The position numbers and the translations under genes were made by a program. A stretch of DNA of 64,000 bases from an uncultured Saprospiraceae bacterium. Its GTDB lineage: Bacteria > Bacteroidota > Bacteroidia > Chitinophagales > Saprospiraceae. The DNA lies in NCBI GenBank assembly GCA_938001865.1, contig CALLAW010000044.1, positions 1 through 64,000 of the forward strand, written 5' to 3'. The notes beneath the pieces were generated by a model. It did no database searches, was not told where the DNA came from, and was given only the letters and a program-made list of their open reading frames with translations. The stretch's first letter is position 1. Every line of letters starts with the position of its first letter. Positions 7,888 to 18,319 of the stretch are shown here, piece by piece.

Positions 7888-9906
7888 TCATCTCCAATAT
7901 CTGAGGATTAGAGTCTCAACTGCTAAAAATATCAACGCAAATATAAGACACCATTTCCATAGAAAAACCCCTTCTTCTTTTTCTTTGAGTTTGGCGAGGA
8001 ATTCTGATGCTCCTTGGCTGTCATAAATAGTATAAGTGTCACCATACTGCTCGGAGAGCTCTGAGTACGCAAAGACTGCTGGATCTGACTCAAGTCTATT
8101 GTGGTTGAATGCTACTGACCGAATCATCTTGTCACCATTATTAAGTGTATAAAATCCAGCCTCAGTGATTTCGTCTTTTACGATAAGTTCTGTAGTTGCC
8201 CCTTGGTTGGTCTGTTGAGGAATATACTCTGCTTGATCACCTTTCAATGTAACTATGGACTCTGCATTGCTGCTTGCATAAGGGACTTTGATTGTATTGG
8301 TCTTACCTATCTGGTAAGCAAGCGGAGTCTCAGAGCCTTGAGCAAATGTCATCTTGTATATCATCGGCACGAAGACTTCGGCGTACTCGACTAACTCGCT
8401 ATATCGTCTATCAAGTGGAGCTGCACAGACGTACAGATGTCCTTCCTCCCTTAGATATTTGGTGACAAAGGCACTTCCGCTCCTATAACTAAGAAGGGTC
8501 TCACCTGCTTTGTTGGATGTATTGGCAAATCTATATTGGCCAGTAACCTTAGGCAAGTCGGCATTGGATCTACGCTTGGTGTAGACCTTATTGAAGACAA
8601 ACTCATCGGTATTGATCCCAAATACGGTGTTGTCAACAGTCTCCCATTGAGTGATACGAGGTACACCTAACTTGTCAAAAAACTGGTTAAGTGAATTGAT
8701 ACTGGCACTCTGTGGAGGAAAACATACGACATTGCCACCCTTGCGGATAAATCCGTCTAACTCTGAGCTCAGACCAGATGAGAGATTGGCGACATCCTCG
8801 AGTATGATCAACTTATAATCGCTAAATGTGCTGTAATCAAGACTCTTGATATTACTCTGTGTAAGACTTATCGCAGGAATAGCATCAAATACTGCTTTGA
8901 CATACTTATTGGTTCCACTATCGGAGATGGCTAATACTCTATTGTCATTAGAGATCAGTGTAGAGAGATAATATTGGTCGTCAAATTGGATTGGATAATC
9001 TCGAATCTGAAGTGTAATATCTTGCTTTCCTTCAGAGAGCATGGTCAGATTAACGGTGTCTGTTCTTGAGGAGTTAGCATCTATTGAAAACGAACCTGCT
9101 GGTTTTTTCTGTCCATTCTGAAGGACTGTGAGAGTGACTTCGTCCTGCTTTGTATCACTGTAGTTGGTGAGTTTTACGAGTAGGGAATTTCTCTGCCCTA
9201 TCAATGCTACTGGAGAAGTAAAATAGGCACTATCTATGGAGATATTCTGCTGGGTGACTGCCTTGAGTGGGACTAGACTGAGAGCAAACGTGGTATCTGT
9301 CTCAATTGGCAAATCTGTAATTGACTTTTGAAAGTCAGAAAGCATAAAGAATGTTCTTTTTCCTTTTTGCTTTTCGAAGGTTTGTTTTTGCTTTTGCAAA
9401 ATGGTATTGAGGGACTTGACTTTTGGAGTGATCTCAATAGTCTTGATGGCCTCAAGTGCCTCCTCTTGGCTAAGTATCTTGGATGTCATCCCACTGTAAT
9501 CGTGGGTTAATACTTGGAATCTATCTGTCTCTTGGTATGATTGAACGATATCGCTAGCACGTTTTTTACCTTTCTCTATGAGAGGTACATCACTACTCAG
9601 ACTAGTCATACTAAAGGAGTTGTCAACAAACACCGAGACTAACTTCTGATCAATACTCTTATCCTTATCTCCTATAAATGGCTGAGCAAATCCTATCACT
9701 AAGAGGGCAACTGCCAATAGTCTGGTAAGTAATACGAGTAGATTCCTGAGTTTTCGACTTGCTGATCTCTCTTCTTTAACCTCTTTGAGAAACTTGACAT
9801 TGGTAAAGTAGACTTGCTTATATCTCCGAAAGTGAAAGAGATGAATGATAATAGGCACTGCAAGTGCTAGTAGACCCCATAATACTCCAGGAAATAAAAA
9901 CTGCAT
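7888..9906 (-). CDS. BatA-type N-terminal and von Willebrand factor A domain membrane protein
   Basis: An inner-membrane protein of about 672 residues. The start is placed at ATG 9906 (MQFLFPGVLWGLLALAVPIIIHLFHFRR), the hallmark BatA N-terminus; the ORF-track start adds 15 atypical residues. TM helices lie near 5-20 and 55-75. A vWA-like domain follows with the MIDAS-type DNSFSM. Later a glutamine-amidotransferase-like region surrounds VVCFPPQSASI, and a C-terminal TM precedes the stop. Proteins of this layout are widespread in Bacteroidota and loosely linked to the aerotolerance (Bat) operon. The exact function is unknown. Confidence 0.85.
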   Translation of the reverse strand: MQFLFPGVLWGLLALAVPIIIHLFHFRRYKQVYFTNVKFLKEVKEERSASRKLRNLLVLLTRLLAVALLVIGFAQPFIGDKDKSIDQKLVSVFVDNSFSMTSLSSDVPLIEKGKKRASDIVQSYQETDRFQVLTHDYSGMTSKILSQEEALEAIKTIEITPKVKSLNTILQKQKQTFEKQKGKRTFFMLSDFQKSITDLPIETDTTFALSLVPLKAVTQQNISIDSAYFTSPVALIGQRNSLLVKLTNYSDTKQDEVTLTVLQNGQKKPAGSFSIDANSSRTDTVNLTMLSEGKQDITLQIRDYPIQFDDQYYLSTLISNDNRVLAISDSGTNKYVKAVFDAIPAISLTQSNIKSLDYSTFSDYKLIILEDVANLSSGLSSELDGFIRKGGNVVCFPPQSASINSLNQFFDKLGVPRITQWETVDNTVFGINTDEFVFNKVYTKRRSNADLPKVTGQYRFANTSNKAGETLLSYRSGSAFVTKYLREEGHLYVCAAPLDRRYSELVEYAEVFVPMIYKMTFAQGSETPLAYQIGKTNTIKVPYASSNAESIVTLKGDQAEYIPQQTNQGATTELIVKDEITEAGFYTLNNGDKMIRSVAFNHNRLESDPAVFAYSELSEQYGDTYTIYDSQGASEFLAKLKEKEEGVFLWKWCLIFALIFLAVETLILRYWR

Positions 9907-10033
9907 AATGTGCTTAAAAATAAGATGAGCTGTCCGCAATATCCCGAACAATCGATAACTTTAACGCAAGTATAGGGCTCTACAATATCTGATAGATGGA
10001 ATAATACAAAACCTCAATGGAGCAATTGCAGTC

Positions 10034-10780
10034 TTACTCTCTACCGCCAAAGACTGAGGCTAAGTAAGATCTGTTCATCATTGCGATGTTTTCTATAGAG
10101 ATTTCCTTAGGGCATTCAACTTCGCAAGCACCGATATTGCTACACATCCCAAAGCCTTCTTTATCCATGGTGTCTACCATGTTTTTCACTCTTTTGGTAT
10201 GTTCTACCTTCCCTTGTGGTAAGAGTCCTAGGTGAGCTACCTTAGCAGAAGTGAAGAGCATGGCTGAACCATTAGGGCAAGCGGCTACACATGCACCGCA
10301 ACCAATGCAAGTCGCTGCATCAAATGATTGTCCGGCAAGATCTTTTTCGATGGGGATTGCATTTCCGTCTGGTGCTTGTCCGGTATTGACTGAGATGTAT
10401 CCCCCGGCTTGGATGATGTGATCAAATGCTGATCTATCTACTACTAAATCTTTGATGACTGGAAATGCTGCTGATCTGAATGGTTCGATCGCTATAGAAT
10501 CTCCATCATTGAAATGACGCATATGGAGTTGGCACGTAGTCGTACCCTGCTGAGGTCCGTGTGGCTTACCATTGATCACCATATTGCATGATCCACAGAT
10601 TCCTTCTCTACAGTCATGCTCAAATGCTACTGGCTCCTTCTTCTCAGAGATGAGTTGTTCATTGAGTACATCCATCATCTCTAGGAAAGACATATCACCC
10701 GTAGCTTCGACTGTATGCGCTTCATATCTTCCCTCATCCTTATTATTTTTCTGTCTCCAAACTTTTAGATTCAACTTCAT
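10034..10780 (-). CDS. sdhB: Succinate dehydrogenase/fumarate reductase iron-sulfur subunit
   Basis: The electron-transfer subunit of respiratory complex II, facing the cytoplasm. The N-terminal plant-type ferredoxin domain carries CREGICGSC and a later C for the [2Fe-2S] cluster. The C-terminal domain has [12 protein letters not shown] and [12 protein letters not shown] for the [4Fe-4S] and [3Fe-4S] clusters. The 248-residue length fits the Bacteroidota type with a b-type diheme anchor. It is the third gene of the sdhC-sdhA-sdhB operon, 28 bases after sdhA. Confidence 0.97.
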   Translation of the reverse strand: MKLNLKVWRQKNNKDEGRYEAHTVEATGDMSFLEMMDVLNEQLISEKKEPVAFEHDCREGICGSCNMVINGKPHGPQQGTTTCQLHMRHFNDGDSIAIEPFRSAAFPVIKDLVVDRSAFDHIIQAGGYISVNTGQAPDGNAIPIEKDLAGQSFDAATCIGCGACVAACPNGSAMLFTSAKVAHLGLLPQGKVEHTKRVKNMVDTMDKEGFGMCSNIGACEVECPKEISIENIAMMNRSYLASVFGGRE

Positions 10781-10808
10781 AATAACTTCAATTTTAGTAG
10801 TGTAAAGA

Positions 10809-12803
10809 TTATTTGTAGCTCCGTGTTTTGAGCTCTACATTTTCGAATTTCAACTCTTCTTTGTGTAGGATAGGTTGATTGTCGTCCCACTCCCAAGCTG
10901 AGACATATGCATAATTCTCATCGTCTCTCTTGGCTTCGCCTTCATCAGTGCTATACTCCTCTCGGAAGTGTCCACCACATGATTCATTACGATCTAGGGC
11001 ATCTACCATCATGAGCTCTCCCAACTCTAAGAAGTCTGCCACTCTTGTTGCTTTCTCCAACTCTGGGTTATAGTCTTCTAGGTCACCTGGTATGAATACA
11101 TCCTTATAAAACTCATCTCTGAGATCTCTGATTTTCTGTCTTCCTGTCTTAAGACCTTCTGCTGTCCTTGACATCCCGCAATACTCCCATACGATCTGAC
11201 CTAATCTTCTGTGGAATGACTCAACTGATTGAGTACCATTGATAGATTTGAGTTTGAGTAATCTATCTGTTACGTCTCGTTCTGCTGTTGCGAATTCTGG
11301 TGAGTCGGTTGATATCTTAGGCGTCCTAATCTCCTTAGAGAGGAATGTCCCTATGGTATATGGAAGTACGAAGTATCCGTCTGCCAATCCTTGCATCAGA
11401 GCTGAGGCACCAAGTCTATTAGCTCCATGATCTGAGAAGTTAGCTTCGCCTAAGGCAAACAGTCCAGGAACATTAGTTTCGAGATTATAATCTACCCAGA
11501 TACCACCCATTGTATAGTGTACGGCTGGATAGATTTTCATTGGATTTTTATATGGATCTTCGCCAGTTATTTTTTCATACATCTGGAAGAGATTACCATA
11601 CTTTGCTTTGACTATAGCCTCACCAAGCTTGACGATATCTGGATTGTCAATTCCTTTTGAGATGGCCTCAGCTTTGCCATATCTCTGTATCGCATCAGCG
11701 AAGTCTAGGAATACTGCTAATCCTGTAGGAGAGACACCTTTGCCTTCGTCGCATGCTATCTTAGCTGCCCTAGAGGCTACGTCCCTTGGTACGAGATTAC
11801 CAAATGCTGGATATCGTCTCTCAAGGTAATAATCTCTATCTGCTTCGGCGATATCTACACCTTTCTTCTCTCCACGTTGGATAGCTTCTGCATCGGCTTT
11901 GGTCTTAGGTACCCATACTCTTCCATCATTCCTTAGAGACTCTGACATGAGAGTCAACTTAGACTGGTAGTGACCTGATACCGGTATACATGTTGGGTGT
12001 ATCTGGGTGAAGCAAGGGTTAGCCATTAGGGCTCCTTTTTTGACACTTCGCCAACCTGCACTTACGTTACATCCCATCGCATTAGTCGAGAGGTAGAATA
12101 CGTTACCGTAACCACCTGTTGCTAGTACTACACAGTGTGCTGCATGTCGGTCTATCTTACCTGTCACAAGATTACGAGTGATGATACCTCTTGCCTTGCC
12201 GTCAACTAATACGAGATCCAACATCTCATGTCTGTTATACATCTCGACTTGACCATTAGAGATCTGTCGGGATAGACCTTGATAAGCACCTATGAGGAGT
12301 TGCTGTCCAGTCTGTCCTCTTGCGTAGAATGTCCGAGACACCTGTACTCCACCGAATGATCTATTGGCAAGGAGTCCACCATACTCTCGGGCAAATGGGA
12401 CACCTTGTGCCACACACTGATCTATGATATTGGTACTTACCTCTGCGAGTCTATGGACATTAGATTCTCTTGATCTATAATCTCCCCCTTTGATCGTGTC
12501 GTAGAAGAGTCTAAATGTACTATCTCCATCATTCTGATAATTCTTGGCTGCATTGATACCACCTTGGGCAGCAATCGAGTGAGCTCTCCGAGGACTATCA
12601 TGAAATGTAAATGCCTTGACCTTATATCCGAGTTCGGCGAGTGTCGATGCAGCTGATGCTCCAGCGAGACCTGTACCCACGATAATGACTTCGAGATTTC
12701 TTTTATTGTTAGGAGCTACTAAGTTCATCGAACCTCTGTAGTCAGTCCACTTATTAGTCAAGCCACCTTTTGGCTCATTTGAATTGAGTGTAATGTTTGA
12801 CAT
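10809..12803 (-). CDS. sdhA: Succinate dehydrogenase/fumarate reductase flavoprotein subunit
   Basis: Oxidises succinate to fumarate (or the reverse) with covalently bound FAD. The dinucleotide fold [17 protein letters not shown] sits near residue 43. The FAD-linking His is in [16 protein letters not shown]. The active-site region HPTCIPVSG, the capping-domain SHDGANR-like [11 protein letters not shown] and a C-terminal helical domain are all present. Length 664 is typical of the large Bacteroidota SdhA. It lies six bases downstream of sdhC. Confidence 0.97.
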   Translation of the reverse strand: MSNITLNSNEPKGGLTNKWTDYRGSMNLVAPNNKRNLEVIIVGTGLAGASAASTLAELGYKVKAFTFHDSPRRAHSIAAQGGINAAKNYQNDGDSTFRLFYDTIKGGDYRSRESNVHRLAEVSTNIIDQCVAQGVPFAREYGGLLANRSFGGVQVSRTFYARGQTGQQLLIGAYQGLSRQISNGQVEMYNRHEMLDLVLVDGKARGIITRNLVTGKIDRHAAHCVVLATGGYGNVFYLSTNAMGCNVSAGWRSVKKGALMANPCFTQIHPTCIPVSGHYQSKLTLMSESLRNDGRVWVPKTKADAEAIQRGEKKGVDIAEADRDYYLERRYPAFGNLVPRDVASRAAKIACDEGKGVSPTGLAVFLDFADAIQRYGKAEAISKGIDNPDIVKLGEAIVKAKYGNLFQMYEKITGEDPYKNPMKIYPAVHYTMGGIWVDYNLETNVPGLFALGEANFSDHGANRLGASALMQGLADGYFVLPYTIGTFLSKEIRTPKISTDSPEFATAERDVTDRLLKLKSINGTQSVESFHRRLGQIVWEYCGMSRTAEGLKTGRQKIRDLRDEFYKDVFIPGDLEDYNPELEKATRVADFLELGELMMVDALDRNESCGGHFREEYSTDEGEAKRDDENYAYVSAWEWDDNQPILHKEELKFENVELKTRSYK

Positions 12804-12809
12804 AATTGC

Positions 12810-13499
12810 TTATTTAAAAAACATAATTACTGGAATAATTGCAAATCCAAGCGGTATCAATATAGAGTATCCGATTCCCAATAGCTTGATGATTGGAGTG
12901 TACTTCTTATGATTGATACCAAGCGTCTGGAATGCACTCGCAAATCCGTGTAAAAGGTGAAATGCCATCGCTGCTAGTCCAATGAGATATACAAGTACAA
13001 TCCAAAGTTGTTTAAATGCCAAAGAAACTCTTGAATAAAGATCTTTGATACCGACACCCTCATACCCTGCATAGCTATCTATAATATCTATTCTATTGGT
13101 AAATTTCATTTTGAACCAAAAGTCACCCATATGGATACAGAGGAATGCAAATATGAGTATCCCTAGTAGTGCCATATTATTAGATGCCCACGTCTTATTG
13201 GTATAAGTGTTGACAAGAGATTTCTTTCCTTTTGATTTTTTGTTTTGCCATGCGAGCAATACACCCTGTACTGCATGCAGTAAGATGAAGAAGTACAATC
13301 CATAAGATGTAAACTTAATCAATGGATTATTGGTCATGAAATAGGCATAAGTATTAAATGCCTCTCCACCATCACCTTTGAGTAAGAGTAAATTTCCTAA
13401 GAGATGTACTGGTAAGAAAGTGATCAAAAATAGACCAGTAAGGCTCATGACGAGCTTCTTACCAATACTTGAAGTCAAAAAGTTGATTATCCAATTCAT
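12810..13499 (-). CDS. sdhC: Succinate dehydrogenase cytochrome b subunit
   Basis: The single diheme membrane anchor of complex II (Wolinella/Bacillus type), handling quinone exchange. ATG 13499 (MNWIINFLTSSIGKK) is preferred over the upstream start, which adds 16 unlikely residues. About 229 residues contain five hydrophobic helices. Conserved histidines lie in LPVHLLGN, LLHAVQG, CIHMGDFW and FHLLHGFASAFQ, consistent with axial ligands of two haems. It is the first gene of the sdh operon. Confidence 0.93.
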   Translation of the reverse strand: MNWIINFLTSSIGKKLVMSLTGLFLITFLPVHLLGNLLLLKGDGGEAFNTYAYFMTNNPLIKFTSYGLYFFILLHAVQGVLLAWQNKKSKGKKSLVNTYTNKTWASNNMALLGILIFAFLCIHMGDFWFKMKFTNRIDIIDSYAGYEGVGIKDLYSRVSLAFKQLWIVLVYLIGLAAMAFHLLHGFASAFQTLGINHKKYTPIIKLLGIGYSILIPLGFAIIPVIMFFK

Positions 13500-13619
13500 A
13501 TTGTTGTAAAATATAATTCCCCGCAATATACTATGTATAGATAACAATGCAGATGAATTTAGGTCTATAGAGAATATTATTTAGAATTATTCTAATTCTA
13601 TCAATTTTTCAATAGATTG

Positions 13620-13693
13620 ATAAACCCAAAGAATCGTTACTCTTGCTACGTTAGTTACTGTAAGTCCATTGTAACATCTATCTTTGGGCTTAT
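13620..13693. repeat. Long imperfect inverted repeat between sdhC and the outer-membrane protein gene
   Basis: ATAAACCCAAAGA (13620-13632) pairs with TCTTTGGGCTTAT (13681-13693) at 12 of 13 positions. Inside it GTTAC (13636-13640) pairs with GTAAC (13671-13675). The structure sits in the divergent intergenic region, so it could be a leader hairpin for sdhCAB or a protein-binding site. Confidence 0.5.
13679..13686 (+). promoter_or_regulatory. Candidate -7 element TATCTTTG upstream of the OM beta-barrel gene
   Basis: It matches TAnnTTTG exactly and overlaps the right arm of the inverted repeat. No TTG is found at the proper -33 spacing. The gene starts about 58 bases downstream. Confidence 0.35.
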
Positions 13694-13743
13694 TATTAAA
13701 AAAGTGCTCCACTAATCTATAAGCTTACAAAAATCATATATCC

Positions 13744-14592
13744 TTGAAAAAACTATTGTTAATTATTGCATTTGCACCGATAATGCTCATGAGTCAGTCA
13801 ACTAAAGTTGGAGTGAGGGCTGGACTAGACTTCTCTACATTACAGGGTCCTACTGAGGATGCGGAATCATTTGGAGTCAGTACAGGATTTCACTTTGGCG
13901 TCAATGTATCGAGATATTTGACGAGTACTTTTGGGTTCAGGGCCGAGTTATTGTATTCTCAGAAGGGATTCAGGAAGGAGTATAATGGCGTCGGATACTA
14001 TCCTATCAAGTTGAGAGACAATAATCTCTTCTATACGGAGGGTGATATTGATTACATCTTAGAGGTGTCTAATGCCTATGCGTCTATCCCTATCACTGCA
14101 CATATCCAACCATTTTCATTTTTAGAATTCTTTGCTGGATTCAGTGCTAACTTTTTGATTAATCCCGTCGGGAGTGGTACGGTTGACTTCACGAGTAGAA
14201 GTGAGCCAGATAGACTCTTCTTCCGACAGACATTGCAGCACTCATACTATCAAGACACAGCAGGTGGGACTGGGACATCAGTGAATAGCCCAGCTGTCTT
14301 TGTTGGCGAAGATATCGTCACTATCCCAGGAGCTGTGGGGGCATATTATATTTTTGACAATAATGATGAGAAGATATTCAGGGGATTTGATCTCTCTGTG
14401 ATTGCAGGGACGCAAGTGTATGTCAACAAGAGTTTCTACATCGGTCTGAGGGCTGAGTATGGACTGAGAGATATCACTAATGATGCTGTAGACGTCAGTC
14501 TGGAATCACTCTCGGACACTGGGGGATTCAAGGTCAATGATGACAAGGATCACCAGGTGACACTGCAAGCTTCTGTAGGATTTAGATTCTAA
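13744..14592 (+). CDS. Outer-membrane beta-barrel protein (PorT/OmpW-like)
   Basis: A secreted protein of 282 residues. The start is a TTG codon giving MKKLLLIIAFAPIMLMSQS, a clear signal peptide ending near residue 19, and no closer ATG fits. The mature part is rich in alternating beta-strands and ends with an aromatic residue (VTLQASVGFRF), as outer-membrane barrels do. The domain resembles the PorT-like outer-membrane beta-barrel family. It is divergent from sdhC and convergent with the TonB-dependent receptor (11 bases apart). Confidence 0.8.
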   Translation: MKKLLLIIAFAPIMLMSQSTKVGVRAGLDFSTLQGPTEDAESFGVSTGFHFGVNVSRYLTSTFGFRAELLYSQKGFRKEYNGVGYYPIKLRDNNLFYTEGDIDYILEVSNAYASIPITAHIQPFSFLEFFAGFSANFLINPVGSGTVDFTSRSEPDRLFFRQTLQHSYYQDTAGGTGTSVNSPAVFVGEDIVTIPGAVGAYYIFDNNDEKIFRGFDLSVIAGTQVYVNKSFYIGLRAEYGLRDITNDAVDVSLESLSDTGGFKVNDDKDHQVTLQASVGFRF

Positions 14593-14603
14593 GGAGTGTC
14601 TTA

Positions 14604-17015
14604 CTAAAAGGTCAACCCTACTGAGACATTGAAACTCCGCCCTGGACCACTGACCCCTGAGGCAAAAGGTCTATAGTAAGTATCAAGTACATTATCTACT
14701 GCAGCTCGCAATGTGAGCATATCAGACTGTCGACTCAGACCGATATCTACTGTGCTCCATGCTGGAGTTCCTGTCGGCAAAGCATACTCTGGATTATCGA
14801 CGGTACCACCATAGTCTTGGATAGATTTGCTCCCATTGAAGTGATAGTCTATCGCTAATTGGTAGAGTCCCTTATCGTACTTGACTCCAGCCCATCCAAA
14901 GAGAGGTGGGATATGTCCTAGAGGGCTCTCTTGTGCTCCTTCTCTACTGATCCCTTTAGTGAGATTGACCTTGGCACCACCGGAGAGGCTATGAGTAATC
15001 TTGAAGTCTAGTGCCATCCCACCTCCATAGATGAGTCCTTCACTTTCGTTAAAATTCGCTGTGACATTTAGGCTCCGACCATTCTCATCGATAAAGAGAG
15101 GTGAGCCATCTGGCAGAGTACTTGCCTTACGGACTATCACCTCATCAATCACGACATAATATCCAAATGCCGTGAGGACTATAGCGTCATTACTATACTT
15201 CACTGAGAGATCATGATTGAGTGTCCGCTCTGGTCTGAGATCAGTATTGGGTATCGTAATCTCGTCACTCTTGACACGTACCTTGGCAAGGTCGTCGATA
15301 TTGGGTGCTCTGAATCCTTGTCCGATGGCATACTTAAAGGACAAATCCCCTATCTGATATATTACAGATCCGGATGCCACTAATGCACTATTGCGATTAG
15401 ATATCCCATCATAGAAGAAGTCAGGCCACTTAAATGTCTCCATACTCTCATATCTAATCTCGGCCAACTGCCCTGAGTACCTCACGCCACCAGTCAGTCG
15501 GAGCTGCTCATCCAAGAGATAACTCCCTAGTCTGATGTAAGCACCATACTGAGTCAGATTGCTCAAGCCATCTGGATATCGAGTAAGTGCAGGATGTCTC
15601 TCCCCAGAGTCTAAGACTGACTCAGCTGATGAGTTGAGAGTATTGTGATGGAGATCAAGACCATAGTTGAGATTGAGACGGGTGTTGAATGTCTTCATGA
15701 AGTCGGTAGTCAAGCCATAGACCCTTACTTGCTCTAATTGAGTGATAGTAGCATCACTTGATTGGGGCTGTGTGATCCGACTCTCCTCTATCTCTTGGAA
15801 TGATGCAATCAAGATAGCCTTATCATAGAGTGGTGTACTCTCTGTCAAGTCCAACTGTTGGCTCAAGAGCAGCCTCTGCTGTGGACCATAGTACCACTTC
15901 CTGAAGATAGGGAGACCACTCTCATCGGTCTGAGCTAATTGGTCATACCTAGGGATATTCGTCGATGTCGATAACTGTGCATTGAAGGTCAGGTGAGCAG
16001 ACTTCCCTAGTTTAAATTTAAACTTCTGCAGGATATCTGCTTGGCTGTAGCCAGTATTGCGCTGGATATGTGGTCGGAGGTTTTTCCGTAGGTTACCATC
16101 TGTATCATAGTAGAGATCGGTCAAGCCAAAAGTTGGGAAGGCGTCATAGATACTTGCTCTATTCTGCCCTACTCGTTGGTCGTCATACCGACCAATACTC
16201 AGCGATGTCACTGATGCTAATTTATCACTTCCATACTGGTGTATCAGATTGAGTCTAGCACCAAGATTAGATGAGGTGAACTGTGTATTGAGACTTACTG
16301 TCTGACTCGTATTATACTGAGGTCTTAGAGTCTCAAAGTGTATCACTCCACCAAGAGCATCAGACCCGTACATCAATGATCCAGGACCAAAGATCAACTC
16401 TAGATTAGCTAACGAAGAATGATCAACTGTGATGGCATTCTGTAGGTGTCCACTCCGATAGATGAGATTATTGAGTCTTACTCCGTCTACTACGAGGAGC
16501 ACCTTATTGGCTTCGAATCCTCTGATGACTGGACTCCCTCCACCTGCCTGACTCTTCTGGACATATACACTTCCAGAATTGCCTATCACATCTGCTGAAG
16601 AGTTGGACTGTGATGCTTGAATCTGAGCTTGTGAGATGACCTCTATACGCTGCGGCAGTAGCTCTCTTCTCTCCTGCGATCGTCCGATGATCTCTACAGA
16701 ATTGAGCAGATTCGCATTTGGCTCTAGGACCAATTGAGTGATTTCATTGCTCAGTTGGTTGATCTCTAATGACAGCGTTGTATATCCAAGATAACTACAC
16801 TCGACATTGATTGGAATCAATGCATTGGGAATTGTGATGAGACCATCTCCATCACTTATCGCTTGGTAGTCACTGAGCTTGGCTATCGCAGTTACTCCGA
16901 TCAATGGTTGACCATCATCTCCTGAGACGAACTGGACTACTTGCTGACCACAGAGAGTATACGTAGAGATACTAAGTAGTAGCAGGCAACTGAATCGTAA
17001 AAGTAGTCCCTTCAT
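14604..17015 (-). CDS. TonB-dependent outer-membrane receptor
   Basis: A ligand-gated outer-membrane transporter of about 803 residues. Start ATG 17015 (MKGLLLRFSCLLLLS) gives a proper signal peptide; the ORF-track start adds 16 charged residues. Then come a carboxypeptidase-D-like beta-sandwich (about 25-105), a plug domain (NSVEIIGRSQERR to about 235, with GGSPVIRGFEANKVLLVVDGVRLN) and a 22-strand-type barrel ending RSFNVSVGLTF. The plug sequence resembles haemin/cobalamin/siderophore receptors, but substrate is not assignable. Its 5' end overlaps the upstream histidine-kinase gene by 44 bases. Confidence 0.92.
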   Translation of the reverse strand: MKGLLLRFSCLLLLSISTYTLCGQQVVQFVSGDDGQPLIGVTAIAKLSDYQAISDGDGLITIPNALIPINVECSYLGYTTLSLEINQLSNEITQLVLEPNANLLNSVEIIGRSQERRELLPQRIEVISQAQIQASQSNSSADVIGNSGSVYVQKSQAGGGSPVIRGFEANKVLLVVDGVRLNNLIYRSGHLQNAITVDHSSLANLELIFGPGSLMYGSDALGGVIHFETLRPQYNTSQTVSLNTQFTSSNLGARLNLIHQYGSDKLASVTSLSIGRYDDQRVGQNRASIYDAFPTFGLTDLYYDTDGNLRKNLRPHIQRNTGYSQADILQKFKFKLGKSAHLTFNAQLSTSTNIPRYDQLAQTDESGLPIFRKWYYGPQQRLLLSQQLDLTESTPLYDKAILIASFQEIEESRITQPQSSDATITQLEQVRVYGLTTDFMKTFNTRLNLNYGLDLHHNTLNSSAESVLDSGERHPALTRYPDGLSNLTQYGAYIRLGSYLLDEQLRLTGGVRYSGQLAEIRYESMETFKWPDFFYDGISNRNSALVASGSVIYQIGDLSFKYAIGQGFRAPNIDDLAKVRVKSDEITIPNTDLRPERTLNHDLSVKYSNDAIVLTAFGYYVVIDEVIVRKASTLPDGSPLFIDENGRSLNVTANFNESEGLIYGGGMALDFKITHSLSGGAKVNLTKGISREGAQESPLGHIPPLFGWAGVKYDKGLYQLAIDYHFNGSKSIQDYGGTVDNPEYALPTGTPAWSTVDIGLSRQSDMLTLRAAVDNVLDTYYRPFASGVSGPGRSFNVSVGLTF

Positions 17016-18126
17016 TGATTTTTGATGATTTGACGAATATTTTTCCTTGATGGTAATTTTCAATTATCCTTTTGGCGAGAGATAATCCTAGTCCCCAACC
17101 TCTTTTTTTAGTCGAATACCCTGGTTGAAATACTGTTTTTTGTTTGTTAGGTGGTATCCCTTTGCCGGTATCTGAGAGGTCGATATAGATTGAGTTTTCT
17201 AATCGATAGATATTTGCAATAATCTTGCCTTGGCCTTCCATGGCGTCGAGTGAGTTACGCATGAGGTTCTCTACTACCCACTCAAAGAGGTGGTGATTGA
17301 TATTGGCATATATGGGGTCTTCGCTTGCAGATATCTCAAACTCTACACGCTTAGAGGCTCTCTTCTTCATGTATGATACTGACTTATTGATATCGTCTAC
17401 GAGATTGGATTGGACGAGGATCGGAAGTGACCCTATCTTGGAGAATCTATCTGCGATGAGCTCTAGTCTACTGACGTCATTAGTGAGTTCGTTGATGATG
17501 TCGGACTGATCTGGTGTGAGTTGGTCATCCATCTTGAGATGCTCTATCCAGCCGATGATGGCTGAGATAGGTGTGCCGAGCTGATGTGCAGTCTCCTTAG
17601 CCATCCCCGCCCATACTCTATTCTGCTCTGCCTTACGAGAGTTGCTAAATCCGATATACCCTAAGAGCATAAAGGCTCCAAGCATGAGAAACTGTATGAT
17701 TGGGAATAAGGTAATGTAGGTATAGAGTCTGCTATTGCGGTAATAGATGTATCTACTATATCCTATTGATTCTATTGGTTTTTTACCAGAATCCAAAAAT
17801 TTCTGCTTTTCGCTTTCTAGGAAGGATTGAGTGACATCTCTTCCAAAGTTTTCGCCGACGAGGTTACCTTCTTCGTCTTCGAGGATGACTGGGATATCTG
17901 AGATCTTTCGGAGGATGAGGACTTCTACATTCTGATCATCTTGCTTATTGAGATCACTCCTTGTGACTGACTCTAATGCTTCTGCAAATAGCTCAACTTT
18001 GCTTCGTTCGAACTCTGCGAGACGTCTAGACAAAAACATCGAATACAGCATCGTAACCAATATAATGGCGACTCCGACGATGCCGAGATATAACTTCCAC
18101 TTTGATTTCCGTTCGTAGATATCCAT
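16972..18126 (-). CDS. Membrane sensor histidine kinase (orphan)
   Basis: 384 residues. TM1 is at about 13-31 and TM2 at 137-159, flanking a short periplasmic domain. The HisKA box AKETAHQLGTPISAI carries the phospho-acceptor His. Then N-box NLMRNSLDAME, G1 DTGKGIP and G2 GWGLGLSLAKRII follow. No response regulator lies next to it. It is translationally overlapped with the TonB-dependent receptor gene, so both probably share a transcript. The YceI terminator at 18207-18250 separates it from the upstream gene. Confidence 0.9.
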   Translation of the reverse strand: MDIYERKSKWKLYLGIVGVAIILVTMLYSMFLSRRLAEFERSKVELFAEALESVTRSDLNKQDDQNVEVLILRKISDIPVILEDEEGNLVGENFGRDVTQSFLESEKQKFLDSGKKPIESIGYSRYIYYRNSRLYTYITLFPIIQFLMLGAFMLLGYIGFSNSRKAEQNRVWAGMAKETAHQLGTPISAIIGWIEHLKMDDQLTPDQSDIINELTNDVSRLELIADRFSKIGSLPILVQSNLVDDINKSVSYMKKRASKRVEFEISASEDPIYANINHHLFEWVVENLMRNSLDAMEGQGKIIANIYRLENSIYIDLSDTGKGIPPNKQKTVFQPGYSTKKRGWGLGLSLAKRIIENYHQGKIFVKSSKINEGTTFTIQLPATT

Positions 18127-18206
18127 AGTCTATTACAAACGTAATATAATTAGTGAGAGGTACTCAATTTGTTTAATATTTTCTCTATTGAATGTCTTCA
18201 TTACGA

Positions 18207-18250
18207 GAAAAAAATAAGCGAAAGTTCGATTAACATCTGACTTTCGCTTA
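18207..18250 (-). terminator. Rho-independent terminator of the YceI gene
   Basis: On the minus strand TAAGCGAAAGT pairs perfectly (11 bp) with ACTTTCGCTTA and is followed by a run of seven T. It lies about 70 bases after the YceI stop. Confidence 0.9.
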
Positions 18251-18319
18251 CTTACTTGTTTTGCATTTGCCTAGAGCAAATCCATCTAAAGATAACGCTA
18301 TAGTGGAGGTACTCTGATC

